Assembly (NCBI GenBank): GCA_963743875.1
Contig: CAVURM010000004.1
Coordinates: 186,001 to 250,000, forward strand
Length of the DNA stretch: 64,000 nt
From: RHKX01 sp963743875
GTDB taxonomy: Bacteria > Actinomycetota > Thermoleophilia > Solirubrobacterales > 70-9
Direction: 5' to 3'
Each line of letters begins with the position of its first letter. The first letter of the stretch is position 1. A model generated the notes under the pieces. The model ran no database searches. It was given only the letters and a program-made list of their open reading frames with translations, and was not told where the DNA came from. A program made the position numbers and the translations under genes. Below are positions 17,810 through 27,071 of this stretch, piece after piece.

Positions 17810-18685
17810 GAGGTGGTGCTTCCCGAACTCGGCAGGACCGAGGGCCGAGAGCACTCGGGCGACGGAGCCGGCGGCGATGTCACGTTCGCGATCGACGAGC
17901 GAGCCGAGGCGAGGATGGAGGAGTTCCTCGCCGAGCGAGCCCCCGACGTCGCCTTCTACTCCGAGGACCGGGGGATGGTCAACCCGGGGGGCGAGCCGCG
18001 CTGGGTCCTGGTGGTCGATCCGATCGACGGCACCAGGCCGGCGATGGCGGGCTTCGAATCGGCGTGCGTCTCGGTTGCCGCGGCCCCGCTCGACGGCGAT
18101 CCGACGATGGCCGACGTCGAGGTCGGCTGCGTGATCGAGATCAAGTCCGGTGAACGCTTCCTCGCCGTCCGCGGCGAGGGCGTGGAGCCGGCGCCGCGGC
18201 TGTCCGCTCAGACCAGCATCGAGCGGATGCTGTGGACCTACGGCTTCCGGGGCCGGCCGGTGGTTCCGACCGCGATCGTGATCGAGGAGCTCGTGGACAG
18301 CTCGTCGGTCTCCGGCGGGACCTTCGACCTCGGCTCCGCCACCTACGACATGACCCGGCTCGTGACCGGCCAGCTCGATGCCTACGTCGAGCCCGGGCCG
18401 CGCATGATCGACGAGGTCGAGTGGGTCCGCGCGGAGTTCGAGCGGGTCGGTCGCGGGGCCATCCTCAACAACTCTCCCTACGATCTCGCCGCCGCCGCCC
18501 TGATCCTCGACGAGGCGGGTGCGATCGTGACCGACGCCAACGGGGAGAGCCTCGGGGACCGGCTGCTGCTCGGCTCCGGACACGACTTTCAGATGTCTTG
18601 CGTCTGCGCCGCGAACGCCGATCTGCACGGCGCGATCATCACCTCGCTCGACGCCGGGATCGAGCGACTTCGCAAGTCCGGCTAG
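17810..18685 (+). CDS. inositol monophosphatase family protein
   Basis: The fold is recognised from GDVTFAIDERAE, FYSEDRG (metal Glu) and the central motif DPIDGTRPAMAG, which matches DPxDGTxN of inositol/fructose-bisphosphatase-type lithium-sensitive phosphatases. The later GSATYDMTRLVTGQLDAYVEPG and NNSPYDLAAAALILDEAG also fit. The family's first helix seems to be encoded upstream (HPLRALVADLAADLREV, about 17760-17809), but that stretch has no ATG, GTG or TTG. Either a CTG start (17738 or 17750) is used or an indel hides the start; GTG 17810 is the first conventional codon. It lies between htrA and otsA. Confidence 0.78.
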   Translation, partial: EVVLPELGRTEGREHSGDGAGGDVTFAIDERAEARMEEFLAERAPDVAFYSEDRGMVNPGGEPRWVLVVDPIDGTRPAMAGFESACVSVAAAPLDGDPTMADVEVGCVIEIKSGERFLAVRGEGVEPAPRLSAQTSIERMLWTYGFRGRPVVPTAIVIEELVDSSSVSGGTFDLGSATYDMTRLVTGQLDAYVEPGPRMIDEVEWVRAEFERVGRGAILNNSPYDLAAAALILDEAGAIVTDANGESLGDRLLLGSGHDFQMSCVCAANADLHGAIITSLDAGIERLRKSG

Positions 18686-18714
18686 CCTGAGGTCGTGCAG
18701 ACGAGGAGCAATCG

Positions 18715-20170
18715 GTGAGCGAAGCCCCCCTGATCATCGTCTCCAACCGTGGTCCGGCCCAGTTCGACCGCAATGCACACGGTGAGCGGACTATCAGTCG
18801 CGGGGGAGGTGGGCTGGTCACGGCGCTGACCGGGCTGGCCACGCACCGAAAGGTGCTCTGGGTCGCGTCGGCGATGACCGAGGAGGATGCCGTCGTCGCG
18901 AGCGAGTCGCTGGGCCCGGTCGAGATCGAGCTCGAGGACGGCTCCTACGAGGTCGAGATGGTCTCCTCCGACCCCGATTCGTACGAGCTCTTCTACAACG
19001 TGATCGCGAACCCGCAGCTCTGGTTCGTCCAGCACTACCTCTGGGACCTCTCCAACGCCCCCGACATCCGGGCTGAGGAGAAGGCGGCGTGGCGCTACGG
19101 CTACAAGGTCGTCAACGAGGACATGGCGAACGCCGTGATCGAGCAGCTCGACGGTCACGAGGAGCCGCTCGTGATGTTTCACGACTACCACCTGTACACG
19201 GCCCCCGCCCTGGTTCGAGCGGCACGGCCCGACGCCTTCCTCCACCACTTCGTCCACATCCCCTGGCCTCACCCCGACGCCTGGCGGATCCTCCCCCGCG
19301 AGTGGCGCGATGAGATCTTCGACGGCCTGCTCAGCAACGACATCATCGGCTTCCACACGAGCTCCTACGTGCACAACTTCCTCGATTGCTGCCGCGAGCT
19401 GGTCGGCTGCGAGGTCGATTACCGCAACGAGGTCGTCCGCTACGGGGACCGCGAGATCTGGATCCGCGCCTATCCACTTGGGATCGACGCCGAGCGCCTG
19501 CGCCGGGTGGCCGCGACCAGGGAGGTCGCCGACTACGAGCGCGAGCTGCTCTCCCGCCGTCGCGAGCACCTGATCATCCGCGTCGATCGAGCCGATCTGT
19601 CCAAGAACGTCCTGCGCGGGTTCACCGCCTTCGACCAGTTCCTCGCCGACCACCCCGAGTTCCACGAGCGGGTCACCTTCATCGCCCACCTCCAGCCCTC
19701 GCGCCAGGACGTCGCCGAGTACCAGGAGTACCTGGAGCGGATCGAGGCGCTGGTCGCGGTCGTCAACCATCGCCACGGGACGACGGACTGGATGCCGATC
19801 GACCTGCGGATCTACGAGAACTTCCACGAGGCCGTCGCCCGCTACAAGCACTTCGACCTGCTGATGGTCAACTCGCTCTTCGACGGCATGAACCTGGTCG
19901 CCAAGGAGGCTCCCGGCCGTCAACACCCGCGACGGCGTCCTGATGCTGTCGGAGAACACCGGTGCCCACGAGGAGCTGGGGGAATGCGCGCTCAGCGTCA
20001 ACCCGTTCGACATCGAGGAGCAGGCCGAGGCCATCCACCGCGCGCTGACGATGGACGTGATGGAGCGTCGCGACCGCGCCGACAGGTTGCGTCAGCTGGT
20101 CGACTCCCGGGATCCCGGGGATTGGGTCGACGATCAGCTGGCGGACATCAAGGCGAAGCGGGGGAGCTAG
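18715..20170 (+). pseudogene. otsA: trehalose-6-phosphate synthase, GT20 (one frameshift)
   Basis: OtsA joins UDP-glucose and glucose-6-phosphate to make trehalose-6-phosphate. GT20 features are clear: IIVSNRGP, GGGGLVTALTGL, the HDYHLY loop, HIPWPHPDAWRILP, GFHTSSYVHNFL, RVDRADLSKNVLRGF and VNSLFDGMNLVAKE. After VAKEAP the reading frame changes at about 19916 (CCCGGCCGTC, one surplus base). It continues as VNTRDGVLMLSENTGAHEEL to the stop at 20170. Both parts are strongly conserved. GTG start follows GAGGAG. No otsB phosphatase is next to it; the upstream inositol-phosphatase-like protein is a neighbour but not an obvious replacement. Confidence 0.88.
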
Positions 20171-20190
20171 GGAGGTTCCACGAGAGGGGC

Positions 20191-20260
20191 CGAGCGGCAG
20201 AGGCACCGTCTCCGCACTCGCTTCGCTCGCGCTGCGTGTCGGCGGCGCCTCCACCGCTCG
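20191..20260. repeat. REP-like hairpin element, family B copy 2
   Basis: The outer stem is CGAGCGG (20191-20197) with CCGCTCG (20254-20260), then a symmetric CA/CA bulge, then GAGGC with GCCTC. The enclosed core repeats that of 6517-6588 (TCCGCACTCGCTTCGCTCG, then GTGTCGGCGGC) almost without change, although the outer stem is different. It lies just after otsA. Confidence 0.6.
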
Positions 20261-20302
20261 ACCCCGCAGCAGCCTCCGCCGGCGGCAGCGTTGCACCGAG
20301 GT

Positions 20303-20335
20303 GGCAGAAACCGGCTCGGGGGGCCGGTTTCTGCC
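20303..20335. terminator. strong bidirectional terminator hairpin
   Basis: GGCAGAAACCGGC (20303-20315) pairs perfectly with GCCGGTTTCTGCC (20323-20335) across a 7-nt loop. It sits between the convergent otsA and the minus-strand Pro-rich protein gene. The A- and T-rich inner segments give partial U tracts in both directions. Confidence 0.7.
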
Positions 20336-20348
20336 GTCTCGCGGGACC

Positions 20349-20830
20349 TCAGGGGCCGAACTGTTGGATTCCCGGCGGTGGGCCCGACGATTCGGGCGCA
20401 GGGGGTGTCGGTGGGGGTGGCGACGGTGGGGTGTAGGTCTGTACAGGGGCCGGGGTGGGTGCGGGCGTTGATGCCGTGGTTGTCTGGGGTGTCGGTGCGG
20501 GCTTGGGGTCCGGATCGGGCTTCGCTCGGGGCTCCCGCTCCTTCTCGGCCCGCTCCGTTGGCCCGCTGCGCTCCTCCCGCCTCCGCCTCGCCGTCCAGTT
20601 CCTCGGCCCACCGCTTCGACTCCCGCTCCACGTCGACGCGGCTCCTTCGCCGGCTTCGGAAGCGCCATCGGCTCTGCGTCGGCGAGGCCGGTCAGGCCGA
20701 GGTCGGGGTCGAGCGGGGGCGGCTCGGGGGTGCGCAGCAACGAGGGTGCTAGGAGCAGGGCGACCACCGCCGCGGCCGCCGTGGCGGCGACGCGTGCGGC
20801 GTGTCGCCAGCTCACGCTCATGCCACCCAT
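20349..20830 (-). pseudogene. membrane-anchored Pro-rich small protein (two frameshifts)
   Basis: Reading from ATG 20830, the product starts MGGMSVSWRHAAR with one hydrophobic anchor (VAATAAAAVVALLLAPSLL). It continues to ALPKPAKEP, then the frame changes near 20640 to give VDVERESKRWAEELDGEAE. It changes again near 20560 to ERAEKEREPRAKPDPDPKP and a Pro/Thr tail ending PPPGIQQFGP. The charged middle and Pro-rich tail make biological sense only when these frames are joined, about 160 residues in all. The family is not recognised. A wall-spanning anchored protein is possible. It diverges from rpsF. Confidence 0.5.
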
Positions 20831-20857
20831 GCCTCGTCAATCCCGGATGGAGCGGCC

Positions 20858-20884
20858 TTGCCCCATGCCACGTCCCGCTATAGT
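20858..20884 (+). promoter_or_regulatory. putative promoter of the rpsF operon
   Basis: TTGCCC (20858-20863) and TATAGT (20879-20884) are separated by 15 nt. The rpsF TTG start at 20895 follows 10 nt after the -10 box, leaving almost no leader, and there is no Shine-Dalgarno sequence. Confidence 0.45.
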
Positions 20885-20894
20885 CCGCGCCGCT

Positions 20895-21356
20895 TTGGCC
20901 ACTCTCACTTACGAAATGATCCTGATGCTCAACCCCGACCTCGGGGACGAGCAGCGCGAGACGATCGCTACCGACGTCAAGTCCAAGCTCGAATCGGGCG
21001 GGGAACTCCTGCACGATGCGAACTGGGGCCTGCGCAAGATGGCCTACCTGATCGACAAGCACGAGTCGTCGGAGTACCGCTTCTACCGCTTCAACGGTGA
21101 GAAGGCCCTGCTCGACGATCTCGATCACTCGCTGAAGATCACCGACGGCATCCTCCGTTTCCGGATCTTCAAGTCGGATGCCGACGCGCCGATCATGGTC
21201 CCGCCGGACACCGAGCAGATCATGCGGCGCGACGAGGACGACCGTGATCGCGGTCGCGGTCGCGGCGGCGAGCGCGGCGGCCCCCGCCGTCCCCGCTACG
21301 AGGACGAGAGCAGCCGGCGAGAGCAGCGCTCCCGCACCGGCCGCCGAGCCCGCTGA
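20895..21356 (+). CDS. rpsF: 30S ribosomal protein S6
   Basis: S6 binds S18 in the platform of the small subunit. The core is clear: YEMILMLNPDL, GELLHDANWGLRKMAYLI, the YRFYRFNG strand and ILRFRIFKSD. I start at TTG 20895 (MATLTYEM) because homology begins there. After residue ~105 comes an Arg/Gly/Asp-rich tail in this frame, stopping at 21356. An overlapping frame encodes PAAEPAETPAAEPAAEPEP and ends ITADAE at 21420, which is the acidic tail typical of actinobacterial S6. A tandem 20-bp duplication lies there. A frameshift near 21310-21335 would join the two, so the true end may be 21420. Confidence 0.9.
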   Translation: MATLTYEMILMLNPDLGDEQRETIATDVKSKLESGGELLHDANWGLRKMAYLIDKHESSEYRFYRFNGEKALLDDLDHSLKITDGILRFRIFKSDADAPIMVPPDTEQIMRRDEDDRDRGRGRGGERGGPRRPRYEDESSRREQRSRTGRRAR

Positions 21357-21543
21357 GACACCGGCCGCCGAGCCCGCTGCGGAGCCCGAGCCCGCTGCCA
21401 TCACCGCCGACGCCGAGTAACGCTCCGCTTTCCGATCTGGCTTTCCCGGTAGTTCCGGGATCCTTGTCGACCGGGGCGGCTTTGCCGCCACCGGGGTTGC
21501 CTAGACTCGGAGGAGTCTTAAGCGATCAGAAGGAGCACCAGAA

Positions 21544-22051
21544 GTGGCGAACATCAACCGGGTGACGATCACCGGCAACCTGACCAGAGATCCAGAGCTG
21601 CGCTCGCTGCCCAGCGGCACCGCGGTCTGCGAGCTCGGCGTCGCGGTCAACCACCGGCGCAAGGATCAGACCGACCAGTGGATCGACGAGCCGAACTACT
21701 TCAACGTCGTCGTCTTCGGCGCCCAGGGTCAGAACTGCGCGCAGTATCTATCCAAGGGCCGTCCGGTCGCCGTCGACGGGCGCCTGCGCTGGAGCTCGTG
21801 GGAGGACAAGAACGGCGGCGGCAAGCGCTCCAAGGTCGAGATCATCGCCAACGTCGTCCAGTTCCTCGGTTCCCGTGAGGACAACAACGCCGGTCGGCCA
21901 GGCCAGGCTCAGGCCCAGAACCAGGGCAACCAGGGACCAGGGCTTCGCGGCGACCTCCGACGTCCCCGCCGACACCTCGGACTTCGGTGACCCCGTCGGC
22001 GCGTCGGCCGGTGGCGGCAACGGCGGAGCCGACGACGACATCCCGTTCTAG
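21544..22051 (+). CDS. ssb: single-stranded DNA-binding protein (frameshift before the C-terminal tip)
   Basis: SSB coats single-stranded DNA during replication. The OB fold is intact (MANINRVTITGNLTRDPELR, YFNVVVFGAQGQNCAQYLSKG, VDGRLRWSSWED). After a Gln/Asn/Gly linker the frame must change at about 21938 (GGGACCAGGGC, one surplus base). It then reads GFAATSDVPADTSDFGDPVG and ends in the universal acidic tip DDDIPF at 22051. Without the shift, the uninterrupted frame ends in a basic sequence lacking the tip, which would be lethal in most bacteria. This is therefore strong evidence that the indel is an error. GTG start at 21544 after AGAAGGAGCACCAGAA. Confidence 0.93.
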
Positions 22052-22238
22052 GCGGCACCGGGGCGCCAGGCTCGTCCGCATCGGTCGGCTCGCGGTCAAA
22101 AAGGTCGCGTCGCCGCCCGGTTCCCCGATCTGGCGGCTCCGGGGCCCCACCAACCCTTGCCGCGCCGGATTGGCGCGGTCCCTATGATCCAGCGCCGCTC
22201 ATGAAGGATCTTCAAATCAACCGAGGGCAGGTGCGCTG

Positions 22239-22499
22239 ATGGCAACCGAAGCCCCCCCGCGTCGTGGCGGCGGCGGTCGTCGCGGTCTCGATCGCAACCG
22301 GCCTCGCAAGTACACCCGGATCCCGGTCGAGACCATCGACTACAAGGATCTGACGACGATCCGTCGCTTCATCTCCGATCGCGGCAAGATCAAGTCTCGC
22401 CGCGTCACCGGCCTCTCCCGTCGCCACCAGCAGCAGCTCGCGCTGGCGGTCAAGCGGGCGCGTGAGGTCGCGTTGCTGCCTTACGTCGGCGACCGGTAG
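22239..22499 (+). CDS. rpsR: 30S ribosomal protein S18
   Basis: S18 pairs with S6. The 86-residue sequence has the conserved DYKDLTTIRRFISDRGKI and RRVTGLSRRHQQQLALAVKRAR. The N-terminal zinc-binding cysteines of many S18 proteins are absent (RPRKYTRIP), so this is the zinc-independent form. A TATGAT box lies at about 22181, and the leader has GAGGGCAGG before the ATG. It sits in the normal place between ssb and rplI. Confidence 0.96.
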   Translation: MATEAPPRRGGGGRRGLDRNRPRKYTRIPVETIDYKDLTTIRRFISDRGKIKSRRVTGLSRRHQQQLALAVKRAREVALLPYVGDR

Positions 22500-22519
22500 G
22501 CCTCCGAGGTTCACTGACG

Positions 22520-22972
22520 ATGGCTCAGGCAATCCTGCTCAAGGAGGTCGAGGGACTCGGCGAGACCGGGGACGCGATCGAGGTCTCCCCGGGCTATCTG
22601 CGCAACTACCTCGTTCCCCGCAAGCTCGCGCAGCCGGCGACCAAGGGCGCCCTCGAGGAGGCCCAGCGCCGCCGCGAGGCCGCCGACAAGGCCGCCCGAG
22701 TGGCACTCGAGCGGGCCGGAGAGACCGCGGCGCTGCTCTCGAAGACCGTGCTCACGATCCACCATCGTGCCGGGGAGGACGGTCGCCTGTTCGGCGCCGT
22801 CACCTCGAAGGAGATCGCTCAGGCGATCCAGGAGGCTCGTGGACTGAAGGTCGACCGCAAGCGGATCCGACTCGAGGAGGGCATCCGCGAGGTCGGCACC
22901 TACATGGTCGAGGTCGAGATTCCCGGTGGCGCCACCGCCTCGGTGAAGACGATCGTCGCCGAACAGCGCTAG
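22520..22972 (+). CDS. rplI: 50S ribosomal protein L9
   Basis: L9 (150 residues) has the N-terminal domain ILLKEVEGLGETGDAIEVSPGY and YLVPRKLAQPAT. A long connecting helix follows, then the C-terminal domain with DGRLFGAVTSKEIAQAI and the VEVEIPGGATASVKTIV end. Length is normal. It begins 20 nt after rpsR and is clearly in the same operon. Between its stop and dnaB lies an 83-nt gap with an AT-rich island (TTTTCCGTAAATAG), flanked by a 7-bp inverted repeat GCGCAAC/GTTGCGC (22974-22980, 23022-23028). Confidence 0.97.
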   Translation: MAQAILLKEVEGLGETGDAIEVSPGYLRNYLVPRKLAQPATKGALEEAQRRREAADKAARVALERAGETAALLSKTVLTIHHRAGEDGRLFGAVTSKEIAQAIQEARGLKVDRKRIRLEEGIREVGTYMVEVEIPGGATASVKTIVAEQR

Positions 22973-23055
22973 AGCGCAACACTTCTCGTACTTTTCCGTA
23001 AATAGGCCCTTCCGGGCTCACGTTGCGCCGCCGCGTGTGCTTCAGTCGACGGAGC

Positions 23056-24474
23056 ATGGAAGCGAACGGAAACGGCATGATGGAAGGGTCCGGCGAAGGT
23101 GCCGGGCAGGCACCCCTGCTGCAGCCCCACAACCTCGAGGCCGAGGAGTCGGTCCTCGGGGCGATGATGGTCTCCGAGGCCGCGATCGACCCGGTGATGG
23201 GCGAGGCGAGGCTCACCGCCGACGACTTCTATCGCGGCCGCCACGCCACCATCTACACCGCCGTCCACGAGCTCTACGAGCGCTCCGATCCCGTTGACGC
23301 GCTGACCGTCGCCGAGCTGCTGCGCAGCCAGGGCAAGCTCGAGGAGGTCGGCGGCCAGGACGTGATCAACTCGCTCGCCGCGACGACCCCCGTCCCCGGT
23401 AACGCCGGCCACTACGCCCAGATCGTCAAGCAGAACTCGATGCTGCGGCGCCTGCTCGGCGCCGCCCAGCGCATCCAGCAGTCGGTCCACGGTCGCGAGG
23501 GCGAGCCGCAGGACCTGGTCGAGCAGGCGGAGGTCCTCCTCTTCAAGGTCGCCCGCGCCGAGCAGGCCGGCGACTTCAGCAAGCTCGAGTCGATCCTCGA
23601 CTCCGAGCTCAACAAGCTCGACAAGCTGGCCAGCGGCGAGGCACAGATGACGGGCACCGCCTCCGGCTTCAAGAAGCTCGACGAGATCACCGGCGGCTTC
23701 CAGCCCGGCAACCTGATCGTGCTCGCCGCCCGGCCGGCGATGGGCAAGTCGAGCCTCGTCTGCAACATCGCCGAGAACGTCGCCTGGAAGTCGAAGCGGC
23801 CGGTCGCCTTCTTCTCGCTCGAGATGTCGGAGACCGAGCTCGCTCACCGCTTCATCGCCTCGCGGGCGCGGATCCCCTCCGACCGGCTGCGCAAGGGCAA
23901 CGTGCAGAAGGATTGGAACAAGGTCCTCAAGGCCTGTAATGAGCTCGCCGAGGCACCCCTCTACATCGACGACTCCTCCGATCTGAGCATGCTCGACCTG
24001 CGGGCGAAGTGCCGCCGCCTGCACTCCCAGGTCGGCGGCCTCGGCCTGGTCATCGTCGACTACATCCAGCTGATGCGCAGCGACGACCCCCGCGCCGGCC
24101 GGGTTGAGCAGGTCGGCCAGATGAGTCGCGGCCTGAAGATCCTCGCCCGTGAACTCGAGGTTCCCGTGATCGGCATCTCCCAGCTCTCCCGCGCCCCCGA
24201 ACAGCGTCCCGAGAAGATCCCGATCCTCTCGGACCTGAGGGAAAGCGGAAGCATCGAGCAGGACGCCGACATCGTCTCCTTCATCTACCGCGACGAGTAC
24301 TACAACCACGAGACCGAGCGTCCGGGTGAGGCGGACCTGGTCATCGCCAAGCACAGGAACGGGCCGATCGGCACGGTGCCGCTTGCGTTCCAGGCTCAGT
24401 TCCCGAAGTTCGTCAACCTCGCGAGCTCCGAGTACGCCGGCGCCGACGAGGTGCCGCGCGGTGAGGCGGCGTGA
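23056..24474 (+). CDS. dnaB: replicative DNA helicase
   Basis: DnaB is the hexameric helicase of the replication fork. The N-terminal domain starts PHNLEAEESVLGAMM. The RecA-like motor has Walker A ARPAMGKSSLV at about residues 225-235, FFSLEMSETELAHR, the Walker B VIVDYIQLM, and ISQLSRAPEQR...SDLRESGSIEQDAD. There is no intein. I choose ATG 23056 (MEANGNG); an upstream in-frame start at 23023 would add 11 basic residues overlapping the inverted repeat. The stop overlaps the next start (GTGA), so helicase and putative loader are coupled. Confidence 0.95.
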   Translation: MEANGNGMMEGSGEGAGQAPLLQPHNLEAEESVLGAMMVSEAAIDPVMGEARLTADDFYRGRHATIYTAVHELYERSDPVDALTVAELLRSQGKLEEVGGQDVINSLAATTPVPGNAGHYAQIVKQNSMLRRLLGAAQRIQQSVHGREGEPQDLVEQAEVLLFKVARAEQAGDFSKLESILDSELNKLDKLASGEAQMTGTASGFKKLDEITGGFQPGNLIVLAARPAMGKSSLVCNIAENVAWKSKRPVAFFSLEMSETELAHRFIASRARIPSDRLRKGNVQKDWNKVLKACNELAEAPLYIDDSSDLSMLDLRAKCRRLHSQVGGLGLVIVDYIQLMRSDDPRAGRVEQVGQMSRGLKILARELEVPVIGISQLSRAPEQRPEKIPILSDLRESGSIEQDADIVSFIYRDEYYNHETERPGEADLVIAKHRNGPIGTVPLAFQAQFPKFVNLASSEYAGADEVPRGEAA

Positions 24475-25355
24475 GCGAGGAGGAGCACGGGCTGAGGCGA
24501 GGTCCGCTGGGAGGTCTGCACGCAGCGTTGCCGGAGGAGCCCCCGTCGGCCGCCGATCCTCTGGGAGCGGTCCTGCCGACCTCCGGGCGCGTCGGGGCTC
24601 TGCAGGGTGCCGGGGACATCGAGGCCCGTGCAACCTGCCCGGTGGGCGTCTGCGACGGGTCGGGATGGATCATCGGCCCCGAGGAGACGGCCCGGCCCTG
24701 CGATTGCCGTCGGCGACGGATCGAGCGGGCCCGCTCGAGCGGGCTGAAGGGGTCGCTGCCGAAGCGCTACCGCGGCGTCTCCTTCGACCGGCCGCCGGTC
24801 TCCGACATGGCGCGGCAGCCGGGTGTGAGCGCGACGGTCGGCGCGGTTCGCCGGTACTGCGAGACGATCGAGGAGCAGCTGACCGCCGGGCATGGCCTCT
24901 GGCTGATGGGCGGCCCCGGCACCGGCAAGACGACGCTGGCGATGCTCGCTTCGAAGGCTGCGATCGACGCCGGCAGATCGGTCGCGATCTACTCGACCCC
25001 GGCGCTGTTGGCCCGGATCCGCCAGACCTTCGACGCCGAGGCCGGCCAGGACGGGTACCTCGCCTTCTTCGACCGGCTCGTCTCCGTTGACCTCCTCCAC
25101 CTCGACGACCTCGGTGCCGAGCGCAGCACCGACTGGGTCCTCGAGCAGCTCTACGCGATCGTCGACCGCCGCTACAACGACCAGCGCTCGATCGTGTTCA
25201 CGACCAACCTGGAGGAGCCCGAGTTGACCGAGCAGGTCGGTGCCCGCACGGTCTCCCGCCTGGTCGAGATGTGCGACGGAAACCCGCTGCCGCTGTTCGG
25301 GGAGGACCGCCGGGTCGAGATGGCTCCCGGTGCGAGCCCCCCGCAACCTTCATAA
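24471..25355 (+). CDS. DnaC/DnaI-like AAA+ ATP-binding protein (putative helicase loader)
   Basis: The 294-residue protein has an N-terminal cysteine cluster, CPVGVCDGSG then CDCRR at about residues 55-80. This looks like a zinc knuckle, comparable to the zinc-containing N domain of DnaI-type loaders. The AAA+ domain follows, with Walker A GGPGTGKTTLA (about 146-156), Walker B LLHLDDLGAE, sensor I FTTNLEEPEL and an SRLVEM arginine finger. Overlap with dnaB by GTGA supports a helicase-loading role. IstB transposition proteins share the AAA+ core, but no transposase is nearby. Confidence 0.82.
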   Translation: MSEEEHGLRRGPLGGLHAALPEEPPSAADPLGAVLPTSGRVGALQGAGDIEARATCPVGVCDGSGWIIGPEETARPCDCRRRRIERARSSGLKGSLPKRYRGVSFDRPPVSDMARQPGVSATVGAVRRYCETIEEQLTAGHGLWLMGGPGTGKTTLAMLASKAAIDAGRSVAIYSTPALLARIRQTFDAEAGQDGYLAFFDRLVSVDLLHLDDLGAERSTDWVLEQLYAIVDRRYNDQRSIVFTTNLEEPELTEQVGARTVSRLVEMCDGNPLPLFGEDRRVEMAPGASPPQPS

Positions 25356-25356
25356 T
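25351..25356 (+). promoter_or_regulatory. -10 box (CATAAT) upstream of purA
   Basis: CATAAT ends 8 nt before the purA ATG. No Shine-Dalgarno sequence lies between, so the mRNA would be leaderless or nearly so. Confidence 0.45.
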
Positions 25357-25364
25357 CGGCCGTC

Positions 25365-26672
<1,308 letters not shown>

Positions 26673-26686
26673 TCGAGAGGAATCAG

Positions 26687-26944
26687 ATGAAAGTCGCCTA
26701 CAAGCCATTCTCGATCGTCGTCGGCATCCTTGCCGGAATCCTCAGCAAGAAGGCCTTCGACAGGATCTGGAGCGCCTTCACCGATGAGGATCCCGCCGAT
26801 CCCGACGATCGTGACGCCAGCTGGACCCAGGTCGTCATCGGCGCCGCTGTCAGCGGCGCGATCATCAAGATCGTTCAGGCTCTGGTCCGCCGCGGTGGCG
26901 CGAAGGGGTTCGAGCGGGCCACCGGCTACTGGCCGGGCGACTAG
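26687..26944 (+). CDS. DUF4235 small membrane protein
   Basis: An 85-residue protein with two hydrophobic helices (FSIVVGILAGILSKKAF and WTQVVIGAAVSGAIIKIVQAL) separated by an acidic loop DEDPADPDDRD. This layout matches DUF4235, widespread and uncharacterised in Actinobacteria. ATG follows GAGAGGAATCAG, 14 nt after purA, so it is probably cotranscribed. The function is unknown. Confidence 0.8.
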   Translation: MKVAYKPFSIVVGILAGILSKKAFDRIWSAFTDEDPADPDDRDASWTQVVIGAAVSGAIIKIVQALVRRGGAKGFERATGYWPGD

Positions 26945-26961
26945 CCCGGAGGTAGGCGGCG

Positions 26962-27020
26962 GGCGTGGCCTGCTGAGGGACCGCCCGTCGGGTGAGAGTC
27001 GGTCCGGCTCGGGAGGACCT
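26962..27020 (+). repeat. intergenic repeat family A, partial copy D
   Basis: The sequence GCGTGGCCTGCTGAGGGA, followed by CGGGTGAGAGTCGGTCCGGCT and GGGAGG, matches the 5' block of the larger elements at 40731, 49547 and 51830. Only this block is present. It lies between the DUF4235 gene and the promoter of the biotin carboxylase gene. Confidence 0.5.
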
Positions 27021-27057
27021 GGACTCCACGCAGCCGTGCATTTGGCCGGCGGTCAAC

Positions 27058-27063
27058 TATCCT
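27058..27063 (+). promoter_or_regulatory. -10 box (TATCCT) of a leaderless promoter
   Basis: TATCCT ends 8 nt before the GTG start of the biotin carboxylase gene at 27072, with no ribosome-binding site between. Confidence 0.5.
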
Positions 27064-27071
27064 CCCGCGCC

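Noticed and set aside
22969..24633. 554-residue frame antisense to dnaB
   Set aside because: Low-complexity Leu/Val/Asp/Gly composition typical of complementary-strand codon bias; dnaB is unambiguous.
24471..25355. IstB transposition helper
   Set aside because: The AAA+ core is compatible, but there is no transposase or inverted repeat and the gene is translationally coupled to dnaB with an N-terminal Cys cluster.
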